From contig CANOCV010000025.1 of NCBI GenBank assembly GCA_947564465.1, positions 1-42,032 on the forward strand: a DNA stretch of 42,032 nucleotides. The letters run 5' to 3'. Positions within the stretch are counted from its first letter, which is position 1. Each line of letters opens with the position of its first letter. This DNA is from an uncultured Roseburia sp. (GTDB lineage: Bacteria; Bacillota; Clostridia; Lachnospirales; Lachnospiraceae). The notes under the pieces were generated by a model, which was not told the DNA's origin, did no database searches, and was given only the letters and a program-made list of their open reading frames with translations. Of this stretch, positions 1-8,456 are shown in pieces. The position numbers and the translations under genes are program-made.

Positions 1-445
1 TTATTTTTTGTATTTCACTATCTTTAAACTCTAAAAATGTATAAATTTTTTTTGCCAATTTTTCTAAAGCATCTTGGTTCATATATCGTTCAAAATCTTT
101 ATCCTTATTTACAAAAAAATCTTCTATCTCTTTCACTATAAACTGTATATCCCCAAGAAAAATCTCTTGCTGATCAACAATGTGCTCAGCCAAACGCATC
201 GTATCAAATCTTTGTGTTAACCGATATGCTGCTTCACGATAGTAACTACTTAAAACCCTAGAAATAGACTTTACTCTTTCTTCCCTAATTTGTTCTTCAA
301 TTCTATAGAATGCATGGAATACACAAAAAAGCATTTTTCCGATTGTACTTTTTCCTGTATTATTTTCTCCTGCTATAACCGTAATACCATTTAGCTCTAT
401 ATTCGCAGAACTAATTTTCCCTACATTCTCAAGTTCTAGTTTCAT
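1..445 (-). CDS. AAA family ATPase, N-terminal part (cut by window edge)
   Basis: An open frame of 148 codons starts at the ATG at 445 and runs off the left edge, so the C-terminal part is not in the window. Residues about 26-33 read GENNTGKS, a Walker A P-loop. The preceding MKLELENVGKISSANIELNG is the beta-strand start typical of SMC/RecF/OLD-like ATPases. A weak ribosome site (AAGGTGG) lies just upstream. Proteins of this type are often stand-alone defence or DNA-repair ATPases, sometimes paired with a nuclease, but nothing in the visible part settles this. The gene is AT-rich like the neighbouring DHFR gene and unlike the rest of the window. The ATPase call is secure; the role is unknown. 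Confidence 0.75.
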   Translation of the reverse strand, partial: MKLELENVGKISSANIELNGITVIAGENNTGKSTIGKMLFCVFHAFYRIEEQIREERVKSISRVLSSYYREAAYRLTQRFDTMRLAEHIVDQQEIFLGDIQFIVKEIEDFFVNKDKDFERYMNQDALEKLAKKIYTFLEFKDSEIQKI

Positions 446-702
446 AATACCACCTTATCTACATATTATTTTAATCATCAGCCACATAAAATTCATATGA
501 TTACTTTTATTATACGCATATCTTTTACAACTTATCTTCTCAAATTCACAAAATCAAATATAATTCTATATTTTTATTAGACATTTCAAGAAAATAAAAC
601 ACAAAAACAGTATAATATTTGATATCTGGTAAATACAATGCGATATTTTTCTGTCCCCGTACAGTAACCATTAAAAGCCATATCCCTCCCTCATCCACAG
701 CT
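446..702. other. AT-rich intergenic spacer
   Basis: This gap lies between the end of the DHFR gene and the start of the ATPase gene. I see no convincing open frame or RNA gene in it. It holds a possible -10 box for the ATPase gene (TATAAT read on the minus strand at 509-514) without a good -35. No clear terminator follows the DHFR gene. Confidence 0.5.
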
Positions 703-1170
703 TTAAATTCTGGTATATGTCACATAAGTGTAAGGAATTTCTCCTTCACATTTTTCATTAATCTCTTTCACAAACTGTTCCTTTTCAAAAGGCGGAAAAT
801 ATGTGTCTCCTTCAATATCGCAGTCAATTTCCGTAATATACATTTTTTCTACTAATAGTAATGCTTCTTCATATAACTTTGCCCCACCAGAAATGTATAT
901 ATCTTTGTTTCCTGCCAATTTAATTGCCTCCGCTAATGATCTCGCGGTCAAACAATTTTCCCCATCAAAATTTTTAGTATTAGACACAACAATCGTTGTT
1001 CTATTCGACAATGGTTTTCCTATTTCCTCGTAAGACCGCCTGCCCATAATAACAATATTTCCTGTTGTTAATTCTTTAAAGCGTTTCTGCTCACCTTTTA
1101 TTTTCCAAGGAATATAACCCTTATTACCAATTACTTGATTTTTAGCAAAAGCAGCAATTAAAGCAATCAT
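703..1170 (-). CDS. Dihydrofolate reductase, possibly trimethoprim-insensitive type
   Basis: This 155-residue protein has the usual DHFR length and would reduce dihydrofolate to tetrahydrofolate with NADPH. Recognisable parts are the N-terminal strand and loop (MIALIAAFAKNQVIGNKG), the IPWKIKGEQKRFKELTTGN helix region, VIMGRRSYEEIG, and the cofactor loop ISGGAKLYEEAL. A Glu in KGEQ sits where E. coli DHFR has Asp27. From memory of the families, KGEQ at this site is shared with acquired DfrA1- and DfrF-type enzymes. The ATG at 1170 was chosen because GGAGAGG lies 6 bases upstream; a TTG 15 bases further out would place that site inside the gene. No thymidylate synthase gene is adjacent. The gene is AT-rich compared with the genes to its right, which suggests acquisition. 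Confidence 0.9.
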   Translation of the reverse strand: MIALIAAFAKNQVIGNKGYIPWKIKGEQKRFKELTTGNIVIMGRRSYEEIGKPLSNRTTIVVSNTKNFDGENCLTARSLAEAIKLAGNKDIYISGGAKLYEEALLLVEKMYITEIDCDIEGDTYFPPFEKEQFVKEINEKCEGEIPYTYVTYTRI

Positions 1171-1203
1171 GTTTTCCCTCTCCAAATCTCGATTTCAGTT
1201 TTT

Positions 1204-1233
1204 ATTATACCGCTCCATCCATAACACTGTAAA
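1204..1233 (-). promoter_or_regulatory. Sigma-A type promoter of the DHFR gene
   Basis: Read on the minus strand, TTTACA (1228-1233) and TATAAT (1204-1209) are separated by 18 bases, 34 bases before the DHFR start codon. Confidence 0.65.
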
Positions 1234-1306
1234 GCAAAACATCCCCAATTAAGCAGCTAACGAAATTTGTAAAATTAGGTGAAGAAGTCTCCTGATGCAT
1301 TATTTT

Positions 1307-2008
1307 TTACTCAAACTCCACAATCGCAAACGGCTTTCCCCCTTCATCCGCAAGAGTTACCGTTATCCGGCCCTCCTCCTCATGTATCAACGGATAAATC
1401 ATATCCCCCAGCACCGCGGATTTCCTGTAATCCGCGCGCATCTGCCTGATACAAAAATTCTCGGGCAAATAAATCTGTGCCATCTCAATATACTGTTCAT
1501 TATTGACATGACGGTTCGTATCTATCTGCGACGGGTGCACCGCAAACGCTCTTTCCTTCCTATTTTCCTTAGGCAGCTTGATTTTTCTACCCGTATATTC
1601 CATCTCAAAACGCGGTTCCATGTGATAGACATCCAAAAACTTTTGCGTTATTTTCGCCGGTCTGTTGCTTGCCAGATCAAGGAACACCCATACCGAATTG
1701 GCATATGCCAAAATCTCTCCGCCCTCATCCTCCATTGTAAAATTGCGGTATCCGTAAAAGCCCCCAAAATCGTACGGCCATGTATTAATTCGAATCTTTT
1801 CCCCAAACACAGGACGGCGTTTTACCACAACCTGCCAGGAAAGCAGCATCCATGCGGCCTGCATTTCCCGAAGAAAATCAATGCCCACCCCCAAATCCTC
1901 CGACTGAAAAGAACAGCAGTCCTGAAAATAATTTAAAAGCGCCCCAAAGGTCATATTCTTATCCAAATCAACTTCACTATATCTTACCCTGCTCTCAAAA
2001 TAATACAT
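1307..2008 (-). CDS. Acyl-ACP thioesterase
   Basis: This 233-residue protein matches the bacterial acyl-ACP thioesterase family (PF01643, double hotdog fold), which releases free fatty acids from acyl carrier protein in the cytoplasm. It begins with the hotdog start YYFESRVRYSEVDLDKNM. The first domain carries the helix AWMLLSWQVVVKRRPVFGEK. The second holds the catalytic region IDTNRHVNNEQYIE near residue 160, whose Asn and His are the usual active-site residues. The start has GGGAGGAAGAG directly before the ATG. The gene lies downstream of tRNA-Gln and its terminator. A half copy of a dispersed palindrome fills part of the gap upstream. Confidence 0.88.
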   Translation of the reverse strand: MYYFESRVRYSEVDLDKNMTFGALLNYFQDCCSFQSEDLGVGIDFLREMQAAWMLLSWQVVVKRRPVFGEKIRINTWPYDFGGFYGYRNFTMEDEGGEILAYANSVWVFLDLASNRPAKITQKFLDVYHMEPRFEMEYTGRKIKLPKENRKERAFAVHPSQIDTNRHVNNEQYIEMAQIYLPENFCIRQMRADYRKSAVLGDMIYPLIHEEEGRITVTLADEGGKPFAIVEFE

Positions 2009-2021
2009 CTCTTCCTCCCAT

Positions 2022-2070
2022 AGACTTTAAAACTTCACGGCAACAAGGTCTTTCCTATGATATAAAAAAA
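2022..2070. repeat. Half copy of the 68-bp palindromic repeat
   Basis: This stretch matches 24634-24682 with few differences, running from tagacttt through the arm CTTTCCTATGATATAAAA. The opposite arm present in the copy downstream of pyrG is missing here. The end of the repeat supplies the T-rich tail of the tRNA-Gln terminator when read on the minus strand. Confidence 0.7.
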
Positions 2071-2088
2071 GCACCCTAATAGGTGCTT
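2064..2088 (-). terminator. Rho-independent terminator after tRNA-Gln
   Basis: On the minus strand AAGCACC and GGGTGCTT form a stem with a short TATTA loop, followed directly by a run of seven T. It lies 9 bases past the tRNA end. Confidence 0.85.
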
Positions 2089-2096
2089 TGCAATAG

Positions 2097-2168
2097 CTGG
2101 CCCACAAGGATTCGAACCTTGAAATGACGGAGTCAGAGTCCGTTGCCTTACCATTTGGCGATGGGCCA
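2097..2168 (-). tRNA. tRNA-Gln, anticodon CUG
   Basis: The 72-base cloverleaf can be folded by eye. The acceptor arm TGGCCCA pairs with TGGGCCA over 7 bp. The anticodon stem ACGGA/TCCGT encloses the loop CTCTGAC, giving anticodon CTG. The T arm contains the GGTTCGAATCC core. The discriminator base is G, as usual for tRNA-Gln, and CCA is not encoded. It stands alone with its own promoter and terminator. Confidence 0.93.
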
Positions 2169-2188
2169 TTGTGCTGTCAACAAATGAT

Positions 2189-2217
2189 ATATTACACAAT
2201 AATCTCCGAAAAGTCAA
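2189..2217 (-). promoter_or_regulatory. Promoter of tRNA-Gln
   Basis: On the minus strand TTGACT (2212-2217) and TAATAT (2189-2194) are 17 bases apart. The -10 box ends 20 bases before the tRNA 5' end, so the primary transcript has only a short leader. Confidence 0.8.
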
Positions 2218-2225
2218 CCCCTTTT

Positions 2226-2879
2226 TTAAAAAATTTTGATTTCTTTTCCGATTTTTGCAAATTCAGCATCCTCTCCCCATATAAGCTCTGCCTGTCCGCC
2301 CGTCGCATCCACAATACTTTTCTCGATAGCTGCACATCTCTCCTTTGGAATCATCACCTCTATTTCAACGGCCTCGGCATACCTTGTGTCCACAATTGCA
2401 ATATTTTCACTCCCCAAAAGATACTGTATTTTCCCCATTCCTGTGTAATCCGTACAGATCACAAGCGCCCTCCCGTCACGCTTTTCAATAATCTGGCAGT
2501 TCAAAAGTCCCTCCTGCACACTTTTCTGATAAGCGCGCACCAAGCCGCCCGTCCCAAGCAGCGTCCCGCCGAAATAGCGCGTCACCACAACCGCCGCATT
2601 GTGTATGTCCTCCTTCAACAACACATCAAGCATCGGTCTGCCCGCTGTTTTGGAGGGTTCCCCGTCATCATTACACCGCGTAAGCTCCTGATTTCTTCCT
2701 ATTACAAAGGCACTGCAGTTGTGCCGCGCATCCCAATATTTTTTTTTCATTTCGGCAATAAACGCGCTCGCCTCTTCTTCCGTATTTACAGGACGAATTG
2801 TGGCAATAAATCTCGACTTCTTTTCCTCAATCTCCCCGCTTCCGCCGCGGTAAACTGTCTTATAAGAATATTCTCCCAT
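2226..2879 (-). CDS. YigZ/IMPACT family protein
   Basis: The 217-residue length fits bacterial YigZ/YvyE proteins (UPF0029, N-terminal RNase-H-like fold with a C-terminal domain resembling EF-G domain V). Conserved stretches are KKSRFIATI near residue 20, WDARHNCSAFVIG, CNDDGEPSKTAGRPML and VVVTRYFGGTLLGTGGLVRAY. The biochemical role is not settled; the eukaryotic relative IMPACT binds the translation regulator GCN1. It is transcribed away from the penicillin-binding protein gene and ends before the tRNA-Gln promoter. Confidence 0.9.
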   Translation of the reverse strand: MGEYSYKTVYRGGSGEIEEKKSRFIATIRPVNTEEEASAFIAEMKKKYWDARHNCSAFVIGRNQELTRCNDDGEPSKTAGRPMLDVLLKEDIHNAAVVVTRYFGGTLLGTGGLVRAYQKSVQEGLLNCQIIEKRDGRALVICTDYTGMGKIQYLLGSENIAIVDTRYAEAVEIEVMIPKERCAAIEKSIVDATGGQAELIWGEDAEFAKIGKEIKIF

Positions 2880-2982
2880 CCTGTTTCCTTTCCAAAACCA
2901 TCCGTTATTCTAAAAGGAATTATATCACGAGACGGTATTTGAAGCAATCCGTCACTTTTTTCTTTATTATATCGTATCTTTT

Positions 2983-2991
2983 TGCTATAAT
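2983..2991 (+). promoter_or_regulatory. Extended -10 promoter of the PBP gene
   Basis: TGCTATAAT is a perfect extended -10 element 38 bases before the ATG. No good -35 hexamer precedes it, which fits an extended -10 promoter. Confidence 0.6.
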
Positions 2992-3029
2992 GAGAAAATA
3001 ATGTTAATGATTCTATAAGGAGGCACATT

Positions 3030-5744
3030 ATGAATTATGGAAAGAAAGGGACTGCCCTCAAGCAAAAACAGCTTACCTCAAAGGGCACCATGATCCGAAA
3101 AAAGTTCACCGTAATTTTCTGTAAGACATTCCTGATCTGCTTTTTTGCAATCGCAGTAATCGGAATCTGCGCAGGCGTCGGGATCTGCAAAGGGATCATA
3201 GATTCGGCCCCGGATATAGAAACGATAGATGCCACTCCAACCGGCTCACTGTCTGTTGTGTTGAATACGGACGGCAAACAGATTGCCAAGCTGGTAGCTT
3301 CCGGCTCCAACCGTTCCGAAATCACAATCGACAAGATGCCACTCAATCTTCAGCACGCCTTTGTCGCCATTGAAGACGAGCGCTTCTACGACCACAACGG
3401 CATTGATGTGAAGGGTATCTTACGTGCCGGTATCAAAGGTATTGCAAACGGCTTCCATTTTGACGAAGGCGCCAGCACAATCACCCAACAGCTTTTGAAG
3501 AACAATGTATTTACCAGTTGGACCAGCGAATCCTCCATGGCGGACAAGGTGGAGCGTAAAATTCAGGAACAATATCTTGCAATCCAACTGGAAAAACGCG
3601 AGTCCAAGGATTGGATACTGGAAAACTACTTAAATACCATCAATCTAGGACAAAACACCCTGGGCGTTGAAGCGGCCTCTCTGCGCTACTTCAACAAACA
3701 TGCATCTGAACTGAACCTCTCGGAATGCGCTGTCATTGCGGCAATTACGCAGAATCCGTCTCGCTATAACCCGATCAGCAATCCCGATAAAAACGCCACT
3801 CGCCGCAAGCAGGTCTTAGACAAGATGAAAGAACAGGGCTATATTAACCAGGACGAATATGACGAAGCCATAGACGACGACGTTTATGACCGCATTCAGA
3901 TCGTCAACGCAGCAACTGCGGACGATCAGATTAATTCCTATTTTGTAGATGAGCTGACTGAACAGATCATTCAGGATTTTATAGACGAACTGGGATACAC
4001 GGAGACACAGGCATACAAAACACTTTATCACGGCGGACTGACAATTTACTCCACGCAAGACGCCGCCCTTCAGCAAATTTGCGACGAGGAGGTCAATAAT
4101 CTTGAGAATTATGCCGTGGAACCGGAGGTTTCCTTCTCCTACCGTCTGACCATAAAAAAATCGGACGATACAATTGCAAACTTCAGCGAACAGACAATGC
4201 TGACCTACTACCGTGCGCAAAACAGCAACTATGATATTAATTTTCCTTCACAGGAGGAAGCCAGGGCCGCTATTGAACAGTACAAAAACGATATCATGGA
4301 ACCCGGAGACGAAATTGTACAAAACGGAGAATCCCTGACGTTTACCATACAGCCCCAGGCCTCTCTGACACTGATGAATCAATACACCGGAGAAGTAAAG
4401 GCCGTTGTCGGCGGACGCGGTGACAAGACGGCAAACAGAACTTTAAACAGAGCGACCAATACAACCAGACAGCCCGGCTCCACCTTTAAGATTCTTGCCG
4501 CTTATGCTCCGGCGCTTGACACCGGAGGCATGACTTTGGCCTCCGTAGAAGACGACGCGCCGTATTCCTACACCAACGGTACCCCTCTTCGCAACTATGA
4601 CGGCAGTTTCCGCGGGTTTACAACACTGCGGCAGGCAATTACGCACTCCGTCAATATTGTTACCGTTAAAACATTAACGGATATCGGAACGGATGTGGGA
4701 TACAATTATCTTTTAAATTTTGGTTTCACCACGTTAATTCCCGATGACAATAACCAGGCTCTGGCTCTGGGCGGAATTACAAACGGCGTGACCAATCTGG
4801 AACTCACCGCAGCCTATGCCACCATTGCCAACGCAGGCACCTATGTGAAGCCGCGCTTTTACACAAAAATACTCGACAACGAAGGCAATATACTGATCGA
4901 CAACACGCCGAAAACGCATACTGTTTTAAAAGACACTACCGCCTGGCTTTTGACAAGCGCTATGCAGGATGTCGTAACTTCCGGTACCGGTACTCCGGCT
5001 AACTTCGGCACAATGCCGATCGCAGGCAAAACCGGCACGACGACAAAAGACCGCGACTCCTTATTTGCCGGCTTTACGCCATACTACACCTGCGTCGTGT
5101 GGGGCGGCTACGACGACAACGCACCGCTCGCAAGCACACGCTACACAAGGCTGATCTGGAAATCCGTTATGGGGCGCGTGCATGAAAACCTGGAATACAA
5201 GACATTTACTATGCCGGAAGGCATTACCTCGGCAACCGTATGTAAAAAATCCGGCAAACTGGCCGTACAGGGTCTTTGCGACGCCGACCCGAGGGGAAGC
5301 ATGGTGCAAACGGAATACTTCATTAGCGGGACTGCTCCCACCGAAGTATGCGACCATCACGTTTCCGCAACTATCTGTACCGCTTCCGGTTTAAGCGCCG
5401 GGGAATTTTGTCCGGAGGAGACCAGACAGACCGGCGTTTATATTGTAGGCGGCAGCGGCGGCTCCGCGGACGGGCCGTACCTTTTAGCCGATCCCGGAAC
5501 AAACGGTACATGCAACGTCCATACCTCCCCGGCAGAGCCTACCCCTGATCCGGAACCGACAGACGATGGAGAGGACGACAAGAAAGACAAAAAGAAAGAC
5601 AAGAAAAAAACAAATAAAAAGAATGATGATGACGACACACCGAAAGATTCGCCTGACAATTCTAATGACGGTCAGTCCGACGGAGACGACGGCAATCCAG
5701 ACGGGGATGCTCCGGAAGGCGGAGACAACGCGCCTTCCCCATAA
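3030..5744 (+). CDS. Class A penicillin-binding protein (transglycosylase/transpeptidase)
   Basis: This 904-residue bifunctional peptidoglycan synthase polymerises lipid II and cross-links the peptides. A short basic cytoplasmic tail is followed by one membrane segment at residues 26-53. The GT51 transglycosylase domain has the EDERFYDH motif at 115-122 with catalytic Glu115. The transpeptidase domain has STFK with nucleophile Ser484, SVN at 540-542 and KTGT at 667-670. The last 70 or so residues are a Pro/Asp/Lys-rich low-complexity tail, presumably disordered and outside the cell. The start has AAGGAGG at good distance. It is divergent from the YigZ gene. A 133-bp dispersed repeat begins at its stop codon. 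It is PonA/Pbp1a-like, but which paralogue cannot be told. Confidence 0.95.
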   Translation: MNYGKKGTALKQKQLTSKGTMIRKKFTVIFCKTFLICFFAIAVIGICAGVGICKGIIDSAPDIETIDATPTGSLSVVLNTDGKQIAKLVASGSNRSEITIDKMPLNLQHAFVAIEDERFYDHNGIDVKGILRAGIKGIANGFHFDEGASTITQQLLKNNVFTSWTSESSMADKVERKIQEQYLAIQLEKRESKDWILENYLNTINLGQNTLGVEAASLRYFNKHASELNLSECAVIAAITQNPSRYNPISNPDKNATRRKQVLDKMKEQGYINQDEYDEAIDDDVYDRIQIVNAATADDQINSYFVDELTEQIIQDFIDELGYTETQAYKTLYHGGLTIYSTQDAALQQICDEEVNNLENYAVEPEVSFSYRLTIKKSDDTIANFSEQTMLTYYRAQNSNYDINFPSQEEARAAIEQYKNDIMEPGDEIVQNGESLTFTIQPQASLTLMNQYTGEVKAVVGGRGDKTANRTLNRATNTTRQPGSTFKILAAYAPALDTGGMTLASVEDDAPYSYTNGTPLRNYDGSFRGFTTLRQAITHSVNIVTVKTLTDIGTDVGYNYLLNFGFTTLIPDDNNQALALGGITNGVTNLELTAAYATIANAGTYVKPRFYTKILDNEGNILIDNTPKTHTVLKDTTAWLLTSAMQDVVTSGTGTPANFGTMPIAGKTGTTTKDRDSLFAGFTPYYTCVVWGGYDDNAPLASTRYTRLIWKSVMGRVHENLEYKTFTMPEGITSATVCKKSGKLAVQGLCDADPRGSMVQTEYFISGTAPTEVCDHHVSATICTASGLSAGEFCPEETRQTGVYIVGGSGGSADGPYLLADPGTNGTCNVHTSPAEPTPDPEPTDDGEDDKKDKKKDKKKTNKKNDDDDTPKDSPDNSNDGQSDGDDGNPDGDAPEGGDNAPSP

Positions 5745-5875
5745 CAAAAGAGCGCTTCGCACACCCTCGCGAATTAACAGCTTTCAATGCACAGCTTTTG
5801 TTCCGCGCGCGGATTTGTCCTAAGGGGTACCAGGCTTGCCTGGGGGATTCCTTAGGACCATTACATAGCAATATC
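5743..5875 (+). repeat. 133-bp multi-hairpin dispersed repeat, copy A
   Basis: About 96% identical to 24452-24584 (5 differences seen by eye). It starts at the stop codon of the PBP gene. It contains TTCGC/GCGAA arms, the palindrome TCCGCGCGCGGA, and a strong hairpin at 5817-5858 with outer arms GTCCTAAGG/CCTTAGGAC and inner arms CCAGGC/GCCTGG. There is no T run, so it is not a standard terminator. The orientation relative to the upstream gene is the same in both copies. Confidence 0.85.
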
Positions 5876-5910
5876 CGGCTCTGCCAGATTCTTCGCCTGC
5901 GGCGGATCGC
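5873..5910. repeat. GC-rich 38-bp intergenic repeat, copy 1
   Basis: This stretch matches 7103-7140 at 33 of 38 positions by eye and begins where the 133-bp repeat ends. Its arms are an imperfect palindrome (ATCCGGC...GCCAGAT) followed by CGCCTGCGGCG. The remainder of the gap to 5996 has more short inverted repeats, including gcatggcgatcc at 5936-5947, which also occurs at 6989-7000. Confidence 0.65.
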
Positions 5911-5971
5911 TTTAGCGATATATTTCCTCTCCGCCGCATGGCGATCCTGCCCGTAGGGCTTCAATATAGCC

Positions 5972-5995
5972 AAACAGTAATGTTTCTTACTGTTT
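5972..5995. terminator. Inverted repeat after the metallo-hydrolase gene
   Basis: AAACAGTAA and TTACTGTTT form a perfect 9-bp stem with a 6-base loop directly past the minus-strand stop codon at 5997. The T tail is poor, so termination is only a possibility. Confidence 0.4.
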
Positions 5996-5996
5996 C

Positions 5997-6848
5997 TCAT
6001 TTCTTCCGACGATATTCGTATCCTTCTTCCGAATAGATAACCGATGCCCGCCTATACTCCGCACGGGTCAAATTGCCGTACTCGGCAAATGGCCCGCCGG
6101 CCTTTTGCGTTTCCGTCGGGAAACCCAGCCCGCCTGTATTCTCCGCTACCTTCGCCACTCCGTCTATAATCTGCTGGTCAAGCGCAATATAATCCTCCAG
6201 ATATGGATCCGGAAGAAGCGGTACGCCGTTATGCGAAGGCCAGATCCAATCATACTTCTTTCGATAAGTCAAAAGCTTCTCCATATTGCGCTTGTGTATG
6301 GCTGCTATTTCCTTTACCGGGAGCGGGCGATCCCGCACAAACCAAAGCACCTGTCCGCTCTCAATCTCATCTCCCGTAAACAGCGCCCGCAAATTATAAT
6401 CTAAAAGCGCAATGCTGCCTTCACTGTGTGCGCCGATTGCAATTACTTCCACCTTGCGTCCTCCAAGGTCGATTATCTCGCCATCCGAGAGTTCATGGAT
6501 CTGATAGTCAGGATACGGCTTTGATTCAAACCACTCCTGATGCAACGGAGAAAAAGGCTCCTTGGCATACTCGACCGCCTCTTTTTTCATCCATGCGTCC
6601 GGCCAGCAGGAATTTCCGCCCGTATGGTCAAAATGCCCGTGCGTATTTACAACCATAATCGGTTTGTCCGTGATATTTTCCACAAAATCCCGAAGATTCC
6701 CCTCTCCGCTGCCGGTGTCAATAAGCATGGCCTTCTCCTCCCCAATCAGCAGATAAATAAAATTCTGCCAACGGTTCGTAATACACCATGTATCCTCCCC
6801 AATCTGCCACTTTCCAAATAAGTTCCCGTACTCATCCTGATTCACCAT
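5997..6848 (-). CDS. MBL-fold metallo-hydrolase
   Basis: The 283-residue protein carries the metal-binding signature HGHFDH at residues 70-75, preceded by LIDTGSGEGN (the first conserved Asp of the fold) and followed by later ligands in AHSEGS and the ALFTGDEI segment. This is a glyoxalase-II-like metallo-beta-lactamase fold that binds two metal ions and hydrolyses a (thio)ester or related bond. It has no signal peptide, so it is cytoplasmic. The substrate cannot be read from the sequence. It has its own strong promoter and is not obviously part of an operon. Confidence 0.85.
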   Translation of the reverse strand: MVNQDEYGNLFGKWQIGEDTWCITNRWQNFIYLLIGEEKAMLIDTGSGEGNLRDFVENITDKPIMVVNTHGHFDHTGGNSCWPDAWMKKEAVEYAKEPFSPLHQEWFESKPYPDYQIHELSDGEIIDLGGRKVEVIAIGAHSEGSIALLDYNLRALFTGDEIESGQVLWFVRDRPLPVKEIAAIHKRNMEKLLTYRKKYDWIWPSHNGVPLLPDPYLEDYIALDQQIIDGVAKVAENTGGLGFPTETQKAGGPFAEYGNLTRAEYRRASVIYSEEGYEYRRKK

Positions 6849-6923
6849 CTTTTACCCCTCCTTATAACTATTTGTAACGGAAGAAACTATTTTCATAATA
6901 GTATCATCTCCTTCCTGTCTCTT

Positions 6924-6953
6924 ATTATAAAAATAAATGTTTTAAAATGTCAA
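6924..6953 (-). promoter_or_regulatory. Strong promoter of the MBL-fold hydrolase gene
   Basis: On the minus strand consensus TTGACA (6948-6953) and consensus TATAAT (6924-6929) are 18 bases apart. The leader of about 70 bases contains a small hairpin (ACTATT/AATAGT) before the AAGGAGGGG ribosome site. Confidence 0.85.
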
Positions 6954-7208
6954 CTTACGGAATCTGCCACCGGCAGTTTCCTCCAGATGCATGGCGATCC
7001 GCCCGGAACGTTTGGAGCAGCATTTGCATGTATTTGTGCAAACTGCCAATAAAAACTTTTTTCACAACCTTTTAACACCCGAATCCTATGATAGAACAAA
7101 GAATCCGGCTCTGCCGGATTCCCCGCCTGCGGCGGGCCGCATATACGGCATTTTTCCTTTACGCCGAAGGCCCTCTCGCTTTTCTCCCTCTCGGGCATTT
7201 AATTTTCC
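6954..7208. other. Repeat-rich intergenic region
   Basis: No gene is supported here. The region holds gcatggcgatcc at 6989-7000 (also at 5936-5947), the GC-rich repeat copy at 7103-7140, and further short palindromes such as CCGCATATACGGC. It lies past the amt stop codon and upstream of the hydrolase promoter. Confidence 0.55.
7103..7140. repeat. GC-rich 38-bp intergenic repeat, copy 2
   Basis: Here the palindrome is perfect: GAATCCGGC/GCCGGATTC at 7101-7121, followed by CCCGC/GCGGG at 7122-7136. The second copy is at 5873-5910. On the minus strand it lies about 70 bases past the amt stop and could also act as a transcript 3' end. Confidence 0.65.
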
Positions 7209-8405
7209 TTAATGAAGCTCTCTCGGAACAAAATCAGGATAAGCAGATTCCAGACCGTGCTCTGTGGAATCAAGTCCCTCCAGCTCCTCTTCTCTTGTCA
7301 CACGAAGGCCGACCGTCTTCTTTAAGACAACAAACACAATCGACATTGTGACAATTGTCCATCCGCCTACACATACTACGCCAAGCGCCTGTATGCCCAG
7401 CTGATGAAGTCCGCCGCCGTAAAAGAGTCCGGTATTGTAATCAAACAGGCCAACAGCCAGCGTACCAAACAATCCGCAGCAGCCATGGACAGCCACCGCA
7501 CCGACCGGATCATCCACCTTCAACTTATCTTCAATTACATAGACAGCGACACATACAATAATACCTGCACAGATACCGATGATAAACGCGCCAACCACAT
7601 CCACGTTTGCGCAGCCCGCGGTAACCGCCACCAGACCGGCAAGAGAACCGTTTAAGGACATTGATACATCCGGTTTTCCGTTTTTAATCCATGTAAAAAT
7701 CATAGCCGCGCAGGTCGCCGCTGCCGGCGCAACCGTTGTCGTCGCAAAAATCTGTGACAGCTGCATTGTAGAGGTTGCCGCTGCGCCGTTAAATCCGTAC
7801 CACCCAAACCAGAGAATAAATACGCCAAGGGCTCCCACCAAAATATTGTGTCCAAGGATCGGTCTTGAGTTTCCTTTTTTATCGTATTTACCGATACGAG
7901 GCCCGAGCATTGCAGCTCCGATAAAGGCCGTAATGCCGCCAACCATATGAATCGCACAGGAACCTGCAAAATCAACAAATCCCAAATCGGTCAGCCACGG
8001 AGTTCCTCCCCAGATCCAGTGCGCCTCCACCGGATACACAACCAGACTAATTACAAAACTGTAAACACAGTATGTAATGAACTTTGTCCGCTCCGCCATT
8101 GCACCGGATACGATTGTTGCCGCCGTCGCACAAAAAACAAGGTTAAACACGAAATTTGACCAATCCGTCTCAGCAAAGCTCCCAAACGGATTCAATCCCC
8201 ATCCAAAGAATTTTCCGTCACCGCAGAGAAGGTTATAGCCCAGCAGATAAAACGCCACGGTACCAAGACAAAAATCCATCAGGTTCTTCATTGTAATGTT
8301 GCCGACATTTTTTGCCCTGGTAAAGCCTGCCTCCACCATTGCAAAACCACACTGCATAAAAAATACTAACGCTGCTCCCATCAGAAACCATACACTCATA
8401 TCCAT
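7209..8405 (-). CDS. amt: Ammonium transporter
   Basis: This 398-residue Amt/MEP/Rh membrane protein would conduct ammonium into the cell. It is hydrophobic throughout, with about eleven expected membrane segments. The pore His residues lie in SCAIHMVGG and in [11 protein letters not shown], and the family signature [13 protein letters not shown] is present. The start at 8405 was chosen because AAGGAGG lies 8 bases upstream; a longer reading from 8429 would place that site inside the gene. It follows the PII gene, its usual partner, which blocks the pore when nitrogen is plentiful. A hairpin with a T-rich tail sits in the gap between the two genes. Confidence 0.95.
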   Translation of the reverse strand: MDMSVWFLMGAALVFFMQCGFAMVEAGFTRAKNVGNITMKNLMDFCLGTVAFYLLGYNLLCGDGKFFGWGLNPFGSFAETDWSNFVFNLVFCATAATIVSGAMAERTKFITYCVYSFVISLVVYPVEAHWIWGGTPWLTDLGFVDFAGSCAIHMVGGITAFIGAAMLGPRIGKYDKKGNSRPILGHNILVGALGVFILWFGWYGFNGAAATSTMQLSQIFATTTVAPAAATCAAMIFTWIKNGKPDVSMSLNGSLAGLVAVTAGCANVDVVGAFIIGICAGIIVCVAVYVIEDKLKVDDPVGAVAVHGCCGLFGTLAVGLFDYNTGLFYGGGLHQLGIQALGVVCVGGWTIVTMSIVFVVLKKTVGLRVTREEELEGLDSTEHGLESAYPDFVPRELH

Positions 8406-8456
8406 AAACTTATCCTCCTTTTTTGGCATACGCCAAATCTTGCTTTAAAATAAAAT

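Noticed and set aside
2097..2168. Integration site of a mobile island at tRNA-Gln
   Set aside because: No integrase and no repeat of the tRNA 3' end is seen in the window.
2035..2217. 60-codon open frame over tRNA-Gln
   Set aside because: It is the tRNA gene and its flanks read in one frame.
5662..6000. 112-codon open frame on the minus strand after the hydrolase gene
   Set aside because: It runs through the 133-bp and GC-rich repeats and the end of the PBP gene in antisense, is rich in Arg and Cys, and has no ribosome site. It is repeat-derived.
6954..7208. Short open frames between amt and the hydrolase gene
   Set aside because: They consist of palindromic repeat sequence, lack ribosome sites and show no recognisable protein features.
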